Part shown: positions 1 through 8,338 of the stretch, piece after piece
Layout of the letters: each line of letters opens with the position of its first letter
Position numbering within the stretch: the first letter of the stretch is position 1
NCBI GenBank assembly: GCA_963692975.2
Contig: CAXMMR010000031.1
Span: 62,001-126,000, forward strand
DNA from: CAXMMR01 sp963692975
Lineage (GTDB): Bacteria; Pseudomonadota; Alphaproteobacteria; Acetobacterales; Acetobacteraceae
Reading direction: 5' to 3'
Length of the DNA stretch: 64,000 nucleotides
Translations under genes and position numbers: made by a program
The notes under the pieces: generated by a model
Databases searched by the model: none
Told to the model about the DNA's origin: nothing
The model's input: the letters and a program-made list of their open reading frames with translations, nothing else

Positions 1-1
1 C

Positions 2-358
2 ATCCCGACCTGGGTGAAAGTCTCGGTCGCGGTGGCCCTCGGGCTCGGGACGATGATCGGCTGGAAGCGCATCGTGGTGACGGTGGGCGAGAAGATCGGC
101 AAGGAGCATCTGACCTACGCGCAGGGCGCCTCGGCCGAGCTGGTGGCGATGGGCACGATCGGGCTCGCCGAGGTTTATGGCCTGCCGGTGTCGACGACGC
201 ACATCCTGTCAAGCGGCGTCGCCGGCACGATGGTGGCCAACGGCTCTGGGCTGCAATGGAGCACCGTCCGCTCGCTGGCGCTGGCCTGGGTGCTGACCCT
301 GCCGGTGGCGATCACCCTCTCCGGCGTGCTCTACGCGATCCTCCGCCACGTCTTCTAA
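2..358 (+). CDS. PiT-family inorganic phosphate permease, C-terminal part
   Basis: The frame is open from the window edge, so the N-terminus lies outside. About 118 residues remain. They include the conserved PiT C-terminal half: a helix with GTMIGWKRIVVTVGEKIG, the loop LTYAQGASAEL, and the signature GLPVSTTHILSSGVAG, followed by two hydrophobic helices. PiT proteins are inner-membrane proton- or sodium-coupled phosphate transporters with two repeated PHO4 domains; the retained part matches the second repeat. A GTG at 14 is only an internal codon. The stop is followed at once by a family B palindromic repeat. The family call is secure; which PiT paralogue it is cannot be told. Confidence 0.85.
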   Translation: MPTWVKVSVAVALGLGTMIGWKRIVVTVGEKIGKEHLTYAQGASAELVAMGTIGLAEVYGLPVSTTHILSSGVAGTMVANGSGLQWSTVRSLALAWVLTLPVAITLSGVLYAILRHVF

Positions 359-360
359 GT

Positions 361-425
361 CGGAAGTCCAGAGGCTATAGCCTCTGGTGGGGTCCAGGGG
401 GCAAAGCCCCTGGGCCTTGCTTCGG
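361..425. repeat. Family B palindromic repeat, short copy (B1)
   Basis: Two hairpins in a row: CCAGAGGC-tata-GCCTCTGG and CCAGGGGGC-aaa-GCCCCTGG, ending in the family's typical GGCCTTGCTT tail. It fills the gap between the PiT gene and the FGGY kinase. Confidence 0.75.
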
Positions 426-435
426 GGGGCACCAG

Positions 436-2067
436 ATGGACGTCGTCATCGGCATTGACGTCGGCAGCGGCAGTGCGCGGGCCGGCGTGTTCACGCTCGA
501 GGGCGCGATGCTCGGCACGGCCAGCCAGGCGATCCGTTCTTGGCGTCCGCAGCCCGGCTTCGTTCAGCAATCCTCCACCGACATCTGGCAGGCGGTGTGC
601 CGCTGCGTGCGGGACGCGCTGACCGCCGCCGGCGAGCTCGGCACGGTCCGCGGAATAGGCATGGACGCGACCTGCTCGCTTGTCGTGCTCGATGCCGGCG
701 GGGCGCCGGTCAGCGTCGACCCGCAAGGCGCCGCCGAGCAGGACGTCATCGTCTGGATGGACCATCGCGCCGGTCGCGAGGCGGAGACGATCAATGCCGG
801 CGAGCACGAGGTGCTGCGCTATGTCGGCGGCCGCATCTCGCTGGAGATGGAGACGCCGAAGCTGCTCTGGCTGCGGCGCAACCGGCCGCAGGCCTGGCGG
901 CAAGCCGGGCTGTTCCTGGACCTGCCGGATTTCCTCACCTGGCGGGCGACCGGCGCGGCGACGCGGTCGCTCTGCTCCACCGTCTGCAAGTGGACCTATC
1001 TCGGCCATGAGCAGCGCTGGGATGACGAGTATTTCCGCAGCATCGGGCTGGGTGATCTGGTCGACGAGGGCTATCGCCGGATCGGCACCGAGATTTTGCC
1101 GCTCGGCAGCAGCGTCGGCGGCTTGTCGGCAGAGGCCGCGGCAGCGTTCGGCGTTGCCGCCGGCATCCCGGTCGGCACCTCGGCGATCGACGCGCATGCC
1201 GGCGGCATCGGCATCATCGGCGCCGCGATCGGCGACGGCGCGCCGGAGCTGGAGCGCCGCCTGGCGCTGATCGGCGGCACCTCGACCTGCCATATGGCGG
1301 TGTCGTCCGGTCCGCGCTTCGTGCCTGGCGTCTGGGGGCCGTACTATTCGGCGATGCTGCCGGGCCTCTGGCTGAACGAGGCGGGGCAGTCGGCGACGGG
1401 CAGCCTGATCGACCACATCGTGCAGACCCACGTCGCCTATCCGGCGCTGCGCAACGCCGCCGCAGCGCGCGGCGAGACGATCTACCAGGCCATCAACGAG
1501 CACCTGGAACACATGGCCGCCGCTGCCGGCACATCGCCGGCGATGCTGACGCGCGACCTGCACGTCATGCCCGACTTCCACGGCAACCGCTCGCCACGCG
1601 CCGATGCGAGCCTGCTCGGCATGATCTCCGGGTTGCGTCTGGAGAGCGGCCCGGACGACCTGGCCGTGCTCTACCTGGCGACGATCCAAGCGATCGCCTA
1701 CGGCACCCGCCACATCGTCGAGACGCTGAACGCCGAAGGCTACGCGATCGACACCATCCTGGTGGCCGGCGGCGGAGCCAAGAACCCGGTGTTCCTGCGC
1801 GAGCATGCGGATGCCTGCGGCTGCACGATCGTGCTGCCGCAGGAGCCCGAGGCGGTGCTGCTTGGCGCCGCCGTGCTCGGCGCCGTCGCGGGCGGAGCCT
1901 ACGCGGACATTTCCGGCGCAATGGCGGCGATGAGCCGCGCCGGCACCCAGATCCTGCCGAAGGATGGCCCGGTGCGGGCCTACCACGATGCGAAATACGC
2001 AGTCGTGCAGCGCATGTATGCCGACCAGCTCGCCTATCGGGCGCTCATGGAGCGCTCTTTGCCCTAA
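436..2067 (+). CDS. FGGY-family pentulose (ribulo-) kinase
   Basis: A 543-residue ATP-dependent sugar kinase. The start at 436 is chosen because the protein then opens with the phosphate-1 motif MDVVIGIDVGSGSARAGVF; the frame stays open upstream only through a repeat. Other FGGY features are the WMDHRA segment, the catalytic-base region SAIDAHAGG, the LIGGTSTCHM nucleotide-binding stretch and the C-terminal VAGGGAKNPVFL motif. The whole resembles the D-ribulokinase / FGGY pentulose kinase subgroup rather than AraB or XylB. Substrate is inferred as a ketopentose such as D-ribulose. Its position beside a polyol cluster suggests a role in pentitol use, but it is on the opposite strand and may be independent. 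Confidence 0.85.
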   Translation: MDVVIGIDVGSGSARAGVFTLEGAMLGTASQAIRSWRPQPGFVQQSSTDIWQAVCRCVRDALTAAGELGTVRGIGMDATCSLVVLDAGGAPVSVDPQGAAEQDVIVWMDHRAGREAETINAGEHEVLRYVGGRISLEMETPKLLWLRRNRPQAWRQAGLFLDLPDFLTWRATGAATRSLCSTVCKWTYLGHEQRWDDEYFRSIGLGDLVDEGYRRIGTEILPLGSSVGGLSAEAAAAFGVAAGIPVGTSAIDAHAGGIGIIGAAIGDGAPELERRLALIGGTSTCHMAVSSGPRFVPGVWGPYYSAMLPGLWLNEAGQSATGSLIDHIVQTHVAYPALRNAAAARGETIYQAINEHLEHMAAAAGTSPAMLTRDLHVMPDFHGNRSPRADASLLGMISGLRLESGPDDLAVLYLATIQAIAYGTRHIVETLNAEGYAIDTILVAGGGAKNPVFLREHADACGCTIVLPQEPEAVLLGAAVLGAVAGGAYADISGAMAAMSRAGTQILPKDGPVRAYHDAKYAVVQRMYADQLAYRALMERSLP

Positions 2068-2085
2068 GCGGCTGCCGAGCGCTGG

Positions 2086-3411
2086 TCACTCGAGCGGAGA
2101 GATCTCTGACCGGCTGGCCGACGACCCGACCTGCACGATCGGGATGCCCGAGCGACCCTCGCGACGGTTCGGCGTCAGCACCGCCATCCAGCCGGGCGCG
2201 AGCGGCTGCATCCGTGGCCGGTGGCCTGGCGGCGGCGCACCAAAGAAGCGCCGGTACAGCAGGAAGACGACCTCGAGCGCCAGCACGACCGAGATGAACA
2301 GGAACAGCAGCGGCGTCCCCTGGCTCATGAAGACGCCGCCCACCACCGGCCCCAGCACGGTGCCGGCGGCGTAGGTCAGCAGCAGCTCGCTGGCGGTCTC
2401 GGTGACGGGTCGCCCATGCGTGCGATCGTTCACGCAGGCGATGCAGAGCCCATAGAGCGGGAAGGCGAATACCCCAAACAGCCCGAAGCCCACGATCAGG
2501 CTCGGCGCCAGCAGCAGGCGCGCGGTCATCAGCAGGAGCACGCTTAGGACGACCGTGCAGGTGCACAGGATCATCAGCAGCGTGCGCCGGTCCATGTGGT
2601 CCGACAATCGTCCGGCGGGGTAGTAGGATATTGCTCCGCCAAGCACCGAGACGCCGATCATGATCGCCGTGTCGTGCGGCGACAGGCCCAACCCGAGGCC
2701 GAACGCCGGCGCCAGGCCGCCGATGGCGCCGTTCACCATCCCGACCGCGAAGCAGCCCGAAACGCCCGAGGGCGAGATCTTATAGAGCTCGGCCAAGTGG
2801 ATCGAGAAGGGCGGCGTGGGCGCAGGCGTCGGCGACCGGGTGAGCGCCACCGGCACGATTGACAGCACGATCGCCACGACGATCAGGAAGAACGGCAGCT
2901 CGGCGCGGGTGTCGAGCGCCGTCAGGCTCAGCGTCCCGATCAGAGAGGCGAGCAGGTTCACGGTCATGTAGGACGCGAAGATGCTGCCACGGCTGCTGCC
3001 GGTGGCACGCTCGTTCAGCCAGCTCTCGATGATGAGCGACAGGCCGCCGAAGCAGAAGCCGATGACGCAGCGCAGCAGCATCCACTCCGCGAAGCCCTGC
3101 ATCGGCAGCAGCAGCAGCGCCATGGAGCCGCTGACCGCCGCCAGGGCGGAGAAGCTGCGCACGTGCCCGACGGCGCTGACGACGCGCCCGGTGACCAGGC
3201 AGGCGAGCATGAAGCCGAGCGACCAGACCGACGAGAGCAGGCCGACATTGGCCATCGAGCCGCCACTCAGCTCAAGGCGGATCGGCAGCAGCACGCCCTG
3301 CAGGTTGGTGCCGAAGACCAGGAGCGCGACGCTGAGGAGGAGGGCTGCCACCGACAGCAGGTCGGAATGTGGCTGGAAGGCAGCCCTGTCGTCGGTCCTC
3401 AGCTCATCCAC
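2086..3411 (-). CDS. MFS transporter (YcaD-like)
   Basis: A 441-residue membrane protein with about twelve hydrophobic segments, an MFS loop motif between helices 2 and 3 (TGRVVSAVGHVRS), a conserved acidic helix (GLSLIIESWLNERA) and a second half starting near residue 215. IIESWLNERATGSSRG is typical of the YcaD subgroup, whose substrate is unknown. It is the last gene of the minus-strand polyol cluster but is separated from xylB by a 0.3-kb family A repeat, so co-transcription is uncertain. The C-terminal 40 residues are hydrophilic. A sugar or polyol role is inferred from position only. Confidence 0.8.
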   Translation of the reverse strand: MDELRTDDRAAFQPHSDLLSVAALLLSVALLVFGTNLQGVLLPIRLELSGGSMANVGLLSSVWSLGFMLACLVTGRVVSAVGHVRSFSALAAVSGSMALLLLPMQGFAEWMLLRCVIGFCFGGLSLIIESWLNERATGSSRGSIFASYMTVNLLASLIGTLSLTALDTRAELPFFLIVVAIVLSIVPVALTRSPTPAPTPPFSIHLAELYKISPSGVSGCFAVGMVNGAIGGLAPAFGLGLGLSPHDTAIMIGVSVLGGAISYYPAGRLSDHMDRRTLLMILCTCTVVLSVLLLMTARLLLAPSLIVGFGLFGVFAFPLYGLCIACVNDRTHGRPVTETASELLLTYAAGTVLGPVVGGVFMSQGTPLLFLFISVVLALEVVFLLYRRFFGAPPPGHRPRMQPLAPGWMAVLTPNRREGRSGIPIVQVGSSASRSEISPLE

Positions 3412-3474
3412 GCGTCACCTCTCGGCGATCATGCACGGGTTGTCGCCTGGCCGGAAGCAGGGAGAGGTTCGAGG

Positions 3475-3747
3475 GAAGGAAGGGCTTCTTTTTTGAAAAA
3501 AAGAAGCAAAAAACTTTGATTCGGGCGAAATACCGCAAGATCAGCCTGCGTCACGAACACCGAGGTAAACCCAACGGTTAATAACAAAACCGTTTTAAAT
3601 CAATAAGTTGTTAAAATCTTGCCTATAGGCAAGATTTTCCACCTGCATGTGCAAGGTGCTTTGCAACACCCGTGCTAGCACACTCACCCCTTCGTACCGA
3701 TGAAAGTTTTTTGGTCCTTTTTTTCAAAAAAGGACCGCTTGCCTTGC
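3475..3747. repeat. Family A composite repeat with extended core (A1)
   Basis: Left hairpin GCTTCTTTTTT-g-AAAAAAAGAAGC (3483-3507) and, in inverted orientation, right hairpin GGTCCTTTTTTT-c-AAAAAAGGACC (about 3714-3738) flank a 180-bp AT-richer core. The core holds an AACGGTT/AACCGTT hairpin (3573-3594), a perfect palindrome (3613-3638) and segments shared with locus A6. It fills the gap from the xylB stop to the MFS start; no gene is visible in it. Confidence 0.8.
3613..3638. promoter_or_regulatory. Perfect 26-bp palindrome (motif C)
   Basis: The central 20 bp read ATCTTGCCTATAGGCAAGAT, with AA/TT extending the symmetry on each side. One-mismatch or related copies occur at 22224-22245 and 32953-32974. 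It could be a protein-binding site or the conserved heart of a repeat; a copy between convergent genes argues against a simple promoter operator. Confidence 0.45.
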
Positions 3748-5208
3748 CTAACGCGGCCAAGCCGAGAGCGCTGGATAGAGCGCCCGGTAGGCTTGCAGCC
3801 GTTCCGTGTAGGCCTCGACGAGGTCCGACGGCGGAGTGATGCTGCGGCTGCGTGCCGGCCGATGGCAGATGGCGTCCGGCGTCTCGCCGGTGACGGCCAT
3901 GCGGGCCAGGCGTGCGGCGCCGAACGCGCCGCCATGCTCGCCCTCCGCCAGGGTATGCAGCGTGATGCCGAGGGCGGCGGCGATGATGGCGATCCAGGCC
4001 TCGGAGCGCGAGCCGCCGCCGATGACGTCGGCCTCGTGGATCTTGGTGCCGGAGGCGGCGAGCGCGTCCTTGCAGTCGCGCAGCGAGAAGGCGACGCCCT
4101 CCAGCACCGCCTGCGTCATGACGGCGCGGGTGGTTGACTGGTCGAGACCGGTGAAGGCGCCACGCACGGCGCCGTCATTATGCGGCGTGCGCTCGCCGCT
4201 GAGATAGGGCAGGAAGACCGGGCCGCCGGGGCGGAGCGTTGTCGGCAGCTCGGCCAGCAGGGCGGCCTCGTTCAGGCCGGTGACGCCGGCCCACCAGGCG
4301 AGCGAGGCGGCGGCCGACAGGGTGACGCCCATCTGGTGCCAGGTGTCCGGCAGGGCATGGCAGAACGCATGCACGGCCGTTTGCGGGCTGGGCCGGAAGC
4401 TGTCGGTGGTGGCGAACAGAACCCCCGACGTGCCCAGCGAGACGAAGGCGTCGCCGGGGCGAATGGCCGACAGGCCGACGGCGCCGGCCGCGTTGTCGCC
4501 GGCGCCGCCGGCAAACAGCGGCGGGTTTGTCATGCCCCAGCGGGCGGCGAGCTCGGGCTTCAGCCGTCCGGCCGCAGCACTGCCCTCCACCAGGCGTGGC
4601 ATGGCGGCGCGGGACAGCCCGGTGGCGGCGAGCACCGTGTCCGACCAGTCGCGGCGGCCGACATCGAGCCAGAGCGTGCCGGAGGCGTCCGACATCTCCT
4701 CGATCAGCTCGCCGGTCAGCCGGTAGCGGATCCAGGCCTTGGGCAGCAGCACGGTGCGCGTCCGCGCGAAAATCGCCGGCTCGTGGTTGCGCACCCAGAG
4801 CAGCTTCGGCGCGGTGAAGCCGGGCATGGCGAGGTTGCCGGCCACTGCGTGCAGGTCGGGCACCGCCTGCTCCAGCGCGGCGCACTCGGCGACGGAGCGG
4901 ACGTCGTTCCATAGGATCGCCGGGCGCAGCGCCTGCCCGGCCTCGTCGAGCAGGACGGCGCCGTGCATCTGGCCGGACAGGCCAATGCCCTGCACCGCGG
5001 CAAGGGCGGGCCCGGCCTCGCGCTGCAGCTGGTCGAAGGCGGAGAGCGTCGCCTGCCACCAGGCCTCGGGCGCTTGCTCGCTGTGGCCCGGCGCGGGTCG
5101 CTGCACGGTGAGGGGCACGGTGCATTGCGCGACGACGCGCTGCTCGCCATCGACAAGCAGTGCCTTGACGGCGGATGTGCCGTAGTCCAGGCCGATGAAC
5201 ATAACCAA
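3748..5208 (-). CDS. xylB: Xylulokinase
   Basis: A 486-residue FGGY kinase that phosphorylates D-xylulose to xylulose 5-phosphate in the cytoplasm. Visible are the N-terminal MFIGLDYGTSAVKALLVD phosphate motif, the xylulokinase-typical GLSGQMHGAVLLD, the AILWNDVRS segment, GAGDNAAGAVG with the catalytic Asp, SLGTSGVLFA, and the C-terminal VIGGGSRSEAW. Length is normal for XylB. Start: MVMFIG, with a GGAG Shine-Dalgarno just upstream, emerging from repeat A2. It lies downstream of pfkB and the SmoEFGK-like importer, so it most likely phosphorylates xylulose made from D-arabitol or xylitol by the cluster's dehydrogenase. Confidence 0.93.
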   Translation of the reverse strand: MVMFIGLDYGTSAVKALLVDGEQRVVAQCTVPLTVQRPAPGHSEQAPEAWWQATLSAFDQLQREAGPALAAVQGIGLSGQMHGAVLLDEAGQALRPAILWNDVRSVAECAALEQAVPDLHAVAGNLAMPGFTAPKLLWVRNHEPAIFARTRTVLLPKAWIRYRLTGELIEEMSDASGTLWLDVGRRDWSDTVLAATGLSRAAMPRLVEGSAAAGRLKPELAARWGMTNPPLFAGGAGDNAAGAVGLSAIRPGDAFVSLGTSGVLFATTDSFRPSPQTAVHAFCHALPDTWHQMGVTLSAAASLAWWAGVTGLNEAALLAELPTTLRPGGPVFLPYLSGERTPHNDGAVRGAFTGLDQSTTRAVMTQAVLEGVAFSLRDCKDALAASGTKIHEADVIGGGSRSEAWIAIIAAALGITLHTLAEGEHGGAFGAARLARMAVTGETPDAICHRPARSRSITPPSDLVEAYTERLQAYRALYPALSAWPR

Positions 5209-5216
5209 CTCCAGTC

Positions 5217-5346
5217 AGAAAGAGGTTCTTTTTTAAAAAAAAGAACCAAAAAACTTTTATCCGATTAGGACTATTTTCAGCGGGAAAGCACCGAGCGGAA
5301 CAAAAGTTTTTTGCTTCTTTTTTTCAAAAAAGAAGCGCTGCCTTCC
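5217..5346. repeat. Family A composite repeat (A2)
   Basis: Left hairpin GGTTCTTTTTT/AAAAAAAAGAACC and right hairpin GCTTCTTTTTTT/AAAAAAGAAGC in inverted orientation, with a 40-bp core. It fills the pfkB-xylB gap, and the right half supplies the last codons and stop of pfkB. Confidence 0.8.
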
Positions 5347-6265
5347 TGGGTAAATTCGCGCCTTGCCGACTGCAGGTGATGCAGGCGGCGCGAATGGCAT
5401 AGCCGAGGATGTCGTGCAGCGAGGCCGGGTCGAGCGTGGCGATCGCCGTTCGGTCCAGGCGTCCGGTTTCACGTAACCGGGCGAGCAGCGCCGCGTGCAG
5501 GCTGTCGCCGGCGCCGACCGTGTCCACGACCTCGATGCGCTGTGCCGGCACGGCGATATGGCCACAGGCGTGATACGCCGTGGCTCCGGCGGCGCCGTCC
5601 GTCACGATGACGAGCAGGACACCGCCGGCAAGCCAGGCAGCCGCCCGCTCGGCCGGGTCGGCGTCCGCGCCGTAGGCGAGCTGGATATCCTCGACGCTCA
5701 GCTTGATCAGGGTGGCGACGCGGGCGAAGCGGGCGAAGCGCTGGCGCCAGGCGAGCGGATCGCCGGCGAGGGCGGGACGGACGTTCGGATCCAGGCTGAT
5801 GACGCGGCGCGCCGCCTCGCGCTCGGCGAGCGCCAGCAGGGTCGAGCCGACCGGCTCGCTGGTCAGCGAGAACGAGCCGAACACCAGCGCCGTCGTCGCG
5901 GCGGGCAGGTCAGGCGGCAGATGATCGAGCGGGACGTCCTGGTAAGCGCAATCGGCCGCGTGAAAGGTGTAGTCCGGCTGCCCGTCCGGCTGGCGGGCGA
6001 TCACGACCAGCGGCGTCGGCCGGTCGCTATGGCACACGAGGCCGACATCGACCCCTTCGCGCTCCAGCATGCCGAGCAGGAAACGGCCCAGGGCGTCGCG
6101 GCTCAGGCCGCCGAGAAAGGCGGTCGGCGCCTGCAGCCGGGCGAGGCCGACGGCGACGTTGAACGGCGAACCGCCGGCGACCGCCTGGGCCGGCAGGCTG
6201 CGCCGATCGGCACCGGGTGCGGCGACGAACAGGTCGATCAGGGCCTCGCCGCAGACGAGGATCAT
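5324..6265 (-). CDS. PfkB-family carbohydrate kinase, probable fructokinase
   Basis: A 313-residue ribokinase-family enzyme. It opens with MILVCGEALIDLFV and contains the substrate-binding GGSPFNVAVGLARL segment near residue 32, LDPNVRP in the middle, and the PfkB signature VDTVGAGDSLHAALL with the catalytic Asp. This is the bacterial fructokinase layout. In the cluster, mannitol or sorbitol oxidation gives fructose, which this enzyme would convert to fructose 6-phosphate. The last residues (KAALLF) and the TGA are read from repeat A2, so the original C-terminus may have been altered. The specific sugar is inferred from context. Confidence 0.85.
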   Translation of the reverse strand: MILVCGEALIDLFVAAPGADRRSLPAQAVAGGSPFNVAVGLARLQAPTAFLGGLSRDALGRFLLGMLEREGVDVGLVCHSDRPTPLVVIARQPDGQPDYTFHAADCAYQDVPLDHLPPDLPAATTALVFGSFSLTSEPVGSTLLALAEREAARRVISLDPNVRPALAGDPLAWRQRFARFARVATLIKLSVEDIQLAYGADADPAERAAAWLAGGVLLVIVTDGAAGATAYHACGHIAVPAQRIEVVDTVGAGDSLHAALLARLRETGRLDRTAIATLDPASLHDILGYAIRAACITCSRQGANLPRKAALLF

Positions 6266-6269
6266 GTCG

Positions 6270-6407
6270 AAAAAGCGAGCGGTTCTTTTTTGAAAAAGAG
6301 AACCAAAAAACTTTTATCCGTTTGGCGAGGTGTGGACGACCGAAGTTGTGATCTTAGAAGTAAAAGTTTTTTGCTTCTTTTTTTCAAAAAAGAAGCGCTT
6401 GCCTTCC
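6270..6407. repeat. Family A composite repeat (A3)
   Basis: Left hairpin GGTTCTTTTTT-g-AAAAAGAGAACC and inverted right hairpin GCTTC...GAAGC around a 50-bp core, flush with the start of pfkB on one side and the stop of the ABC ATPase gene on the other. Confidence 0.8.
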
Positions 6408-7511
6408 TCACGCCGCCAACGGATGACGGAGCCTCTGCGCCATGGCGACGCCGGCCTGGTCGAACAGGTGGACATGCGCCGGATCGATGTCGAGCCGGAT
6501 TGGTTGATGAGCGGCCGTCATGTCGCCGCCATCGGTCTGCACCGTCACAGGCTGGTCGCCCGCCAGCATGACATGCAGCAGCGTCAGGCCGCCAAGCCGC
6601 TCGACCAGCCGCACCTGGCCTGCGAGCGGCCCGTCGGCACGGATGTGCAGCGCCTCCGGACGGATGCCGATCGTCACCGGGTCGCCGGCGCGCGAGGCCG
6701 TCATTTCGGCCGGCACGCTCAGCATCGCTCCATCGGCGAGCGTCACGCCGACGCCGCCGGGCTCGGCGCCGCGCACCGTGCCCGCCAGCATGTTCATCCG
6801 CGGCGAGCCGATGAAGCCGGCGACGAACAGATTGGCCGGGTGATGATAGAGCTCCAGCGGCGAGCCGACCTGCTCGACCCGGCCGGCCTGCAGGACGACG
6901 ATCTTGTCGGCCATCGTCATCGCCTCGACCTGGTCGTGGGTGACGTAGATCGTGGTGGCCTTGAGGTCCTCGTGCAGGCGCAGCAGCTCGATGCGCGTTT
7001 GGCCGCGCAAGGCCGCATCCAGGTTGGAGAGCGGCTCGTCGAACAGGAACACCTTCGGGTCGCGCACGATGGCGCGGCCGATCGCGACGCGCTGACGCTG
7101 GCCGCCGGACAACTCCTTGGGCGTGCGGTCCAGGTATGGGCCGAGCTGCAGCACCCGCGCCGCCTCGTCCACCTTACGGTCGCGCTCCAGCTTGGGCACC
7201 TTGGCCAGGCGCAGCGCGAACGCCATGTTCTGCCGCACCGTCATGTGCGGATACAGAGCATAGGACTGGAAGACCATCGCGAGCCCACGGTCGGCCGGCC
7301 CGACCTCGTTGACGCGCCTGCCGTCGATCGACAGCTCGCCCGAGGTGATCTCCTCCAGCCCCGCGATCATGCGCAGCAGCGTCGACTTGCCGCAGCCGGA
7401 GGGGCCGACGAAGACCACGAACTCGCGCTCGGCGATGTCGAGGTCGACGCCCTTGATGATCTCGGTCTCGGCGTAGCTCTTGCGCAGGCCACGCAGCGTC
7501 AGGGTCGCCAT
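6408..7511 (-). CDS. smoK: ABC transporter ATP-binding protein, polyol importer (SmoK/MalK type)
   Basis: A 367-residue CUT1 ATPase that drives sugar or polyol import. Start at 7511 gives MATLTLRGLRKSYAE; the longer open frame only runs through the permease genes. Walker A is GPSGCGKST (residues 37-45), the signature is LSGGQRQRVA, Walker B is VFLFDEPLSNLDA, and the H-loop is IYVTHDQ. A C-terminal TOBE-like domain follows (GIRPEALHI). It is the last cistron of the importer operon, 11 bp after the permease gene. By gene order it resembles SmoK/MtlK of sorbitol/mannitol importers. Confidence 0.88.
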   Translation of the reverse strand: MATLTLRGLRKSYAETEIIKGVDLDIAEREFVVFVGPSGCGKSTLLRMIAGLEEITSGELSIDGRRVNEVGPADRGLAMVFQSYALYPHMTVRQNMAFALRLAKVPKLERDRKVDEAARVLQLGPYLDRTPKELSGGQRQRVAIGRAIVRDPKVFLFDEPLSNLDAALRGQTRIELLRLHEDLKATTIYVTHDQVEAMTMADKIVVLQAGRVEQVGSPLELYHHPANLFVAGFIGSPRMNMLAGTVRGAEPGGVGVTLADGAMLSVPAEMTASRAGDPVTIGIRPEALHIRADGPLAGQVRLVERLGGLTLLHVMLAGDQPVTVQTDGGDMTAAHQPIRLDIDPAHVHLFDQAGVAMAQRLRHPLAA

Positions 7512-7522
7512 GCTTGGTGCTC

Positions 7523-8338
7523 CTACTTGACGGCGCCGAAGGTGAGGCCGCGCACGAGCTGGCGCTGGCTCAGCCAGCCGAACACCAGGATCGGCGCCAC
7601 CGCCATCGTCGAGGCGGCGGACAGCTTGGCGAAGAACAGCCCCTCCGGGCTGGAGAACGAGGCGATGAACGCGGTCAGCGGCGCGGCGCTCGAGGAGGTC
7701 AGATTGAGGCTCCAGAACGCCTCGTTCCAGCACAGGATGAGCGAGAGCAGGCCGGTCGAGGCGACGCCGGGCAGGGTGAGCGGCATCAGCAGGTAGACCA
7801 TCTCGCCCCAGGTGGTGGCGCCGTCCATCCGGCCGGCCTCGAGGATCTCGTGCGGCACATCCTTGTAGAAGGTGAACAGCATCCAGACGACGATCGGCAG
7901 GTTCATCAGCGCGTAGATGATGAGCAGGCCGGAGCGCGTGTCCAGCAGGCCGAGGCTGCGGAAGATCAGGTAGATCGGCACCAGCACGCCGACCGGCGGC
8001 AGCATCTTCGTCGACAGCATCCACAGCAGGGTGCCGCGGGTGCGCGGCGAGGGATGGAAGGCCATCGAGTAGGCGGCCGGGATGGCGAGCGCCAGGGCCA
8101 GCAACGTGCCGCCAAGCGAGATGATGACGCTGTTCAAGGCGAAGCGGAGGTAGTCGGCGCGGGCGAACACCTCGGCATAGGAGGCGAGCGTGGGACCGAA
8201 GACCGGGCTCGGGGTGATCGCGGCGCCCTCGGTCTTGAAGCTGGTCAGCAGCATCCAGGCGATCGGAAAGAACAGCAGCAGTCCGACGGCCCAGCCCAGG
8301 ACGGCGATGATCACCCGCTGCGCCATGCTTGCGCGCAT
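7523..8338 (-). CDS. smoG: ABC transporter permease, polyol importer (SmoG type)
   Basis: A 271-residue inner-membrane permease with six predicted hydrophobic segments. The cytoplasmic EAA loop, EILEAGRMDGATTWGEMVYLLMPLTLPG, contacts the ATPase. It belongs to the MalG-like half of CUT1 importers. It starts directly after the partner permease stop (8339), with no gap, so the two are translationally coupled. Together with the neighbouring permease it forms the membrane channel for polyols. Family assignment is firm; the polyol substrate rests on the adjacent dehydrogenase and kinases. Confidence 0.88.
   Translation of the reverse strand: MRASMAQRVIIAVLGWAVGLLLFFPIAWMLLTSFKTEGAAITPSPVFGPTLASYAEVFARADYLRFALNSVIISLGGTLLALALAIPAAYSMAFHPSPRTRGTLLWMLSTKMLPPVGVLVPIYLIFRSLGLLDTRSGLLIIYALMNLPIVVWMLFTFYKDVPHEILEAGRMDGATTWGEMVYLLMPLTLPGVASTGLLSLILCWNEAFWSLNLTSSSAAPLTAFIASFSSPEGLFFAKLSAASTMAVAPILVFGWLSQRQLVRGLTFGAVK

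Noticed and set aside
355..1986. Long minus-strand ORF opposite the FGGY kinase
   Set aside because: Arg/His/Ala-rich composition typical of antisense reading in GC-rich DNA; similar shadows across the window were also dropped.
3475..3518. Family A hairpins as ordinary rho-independent terminators
   Set aside because: On either transcript the T-run lies before the hairpin, not after it, and several copies sit inside apparent operons.
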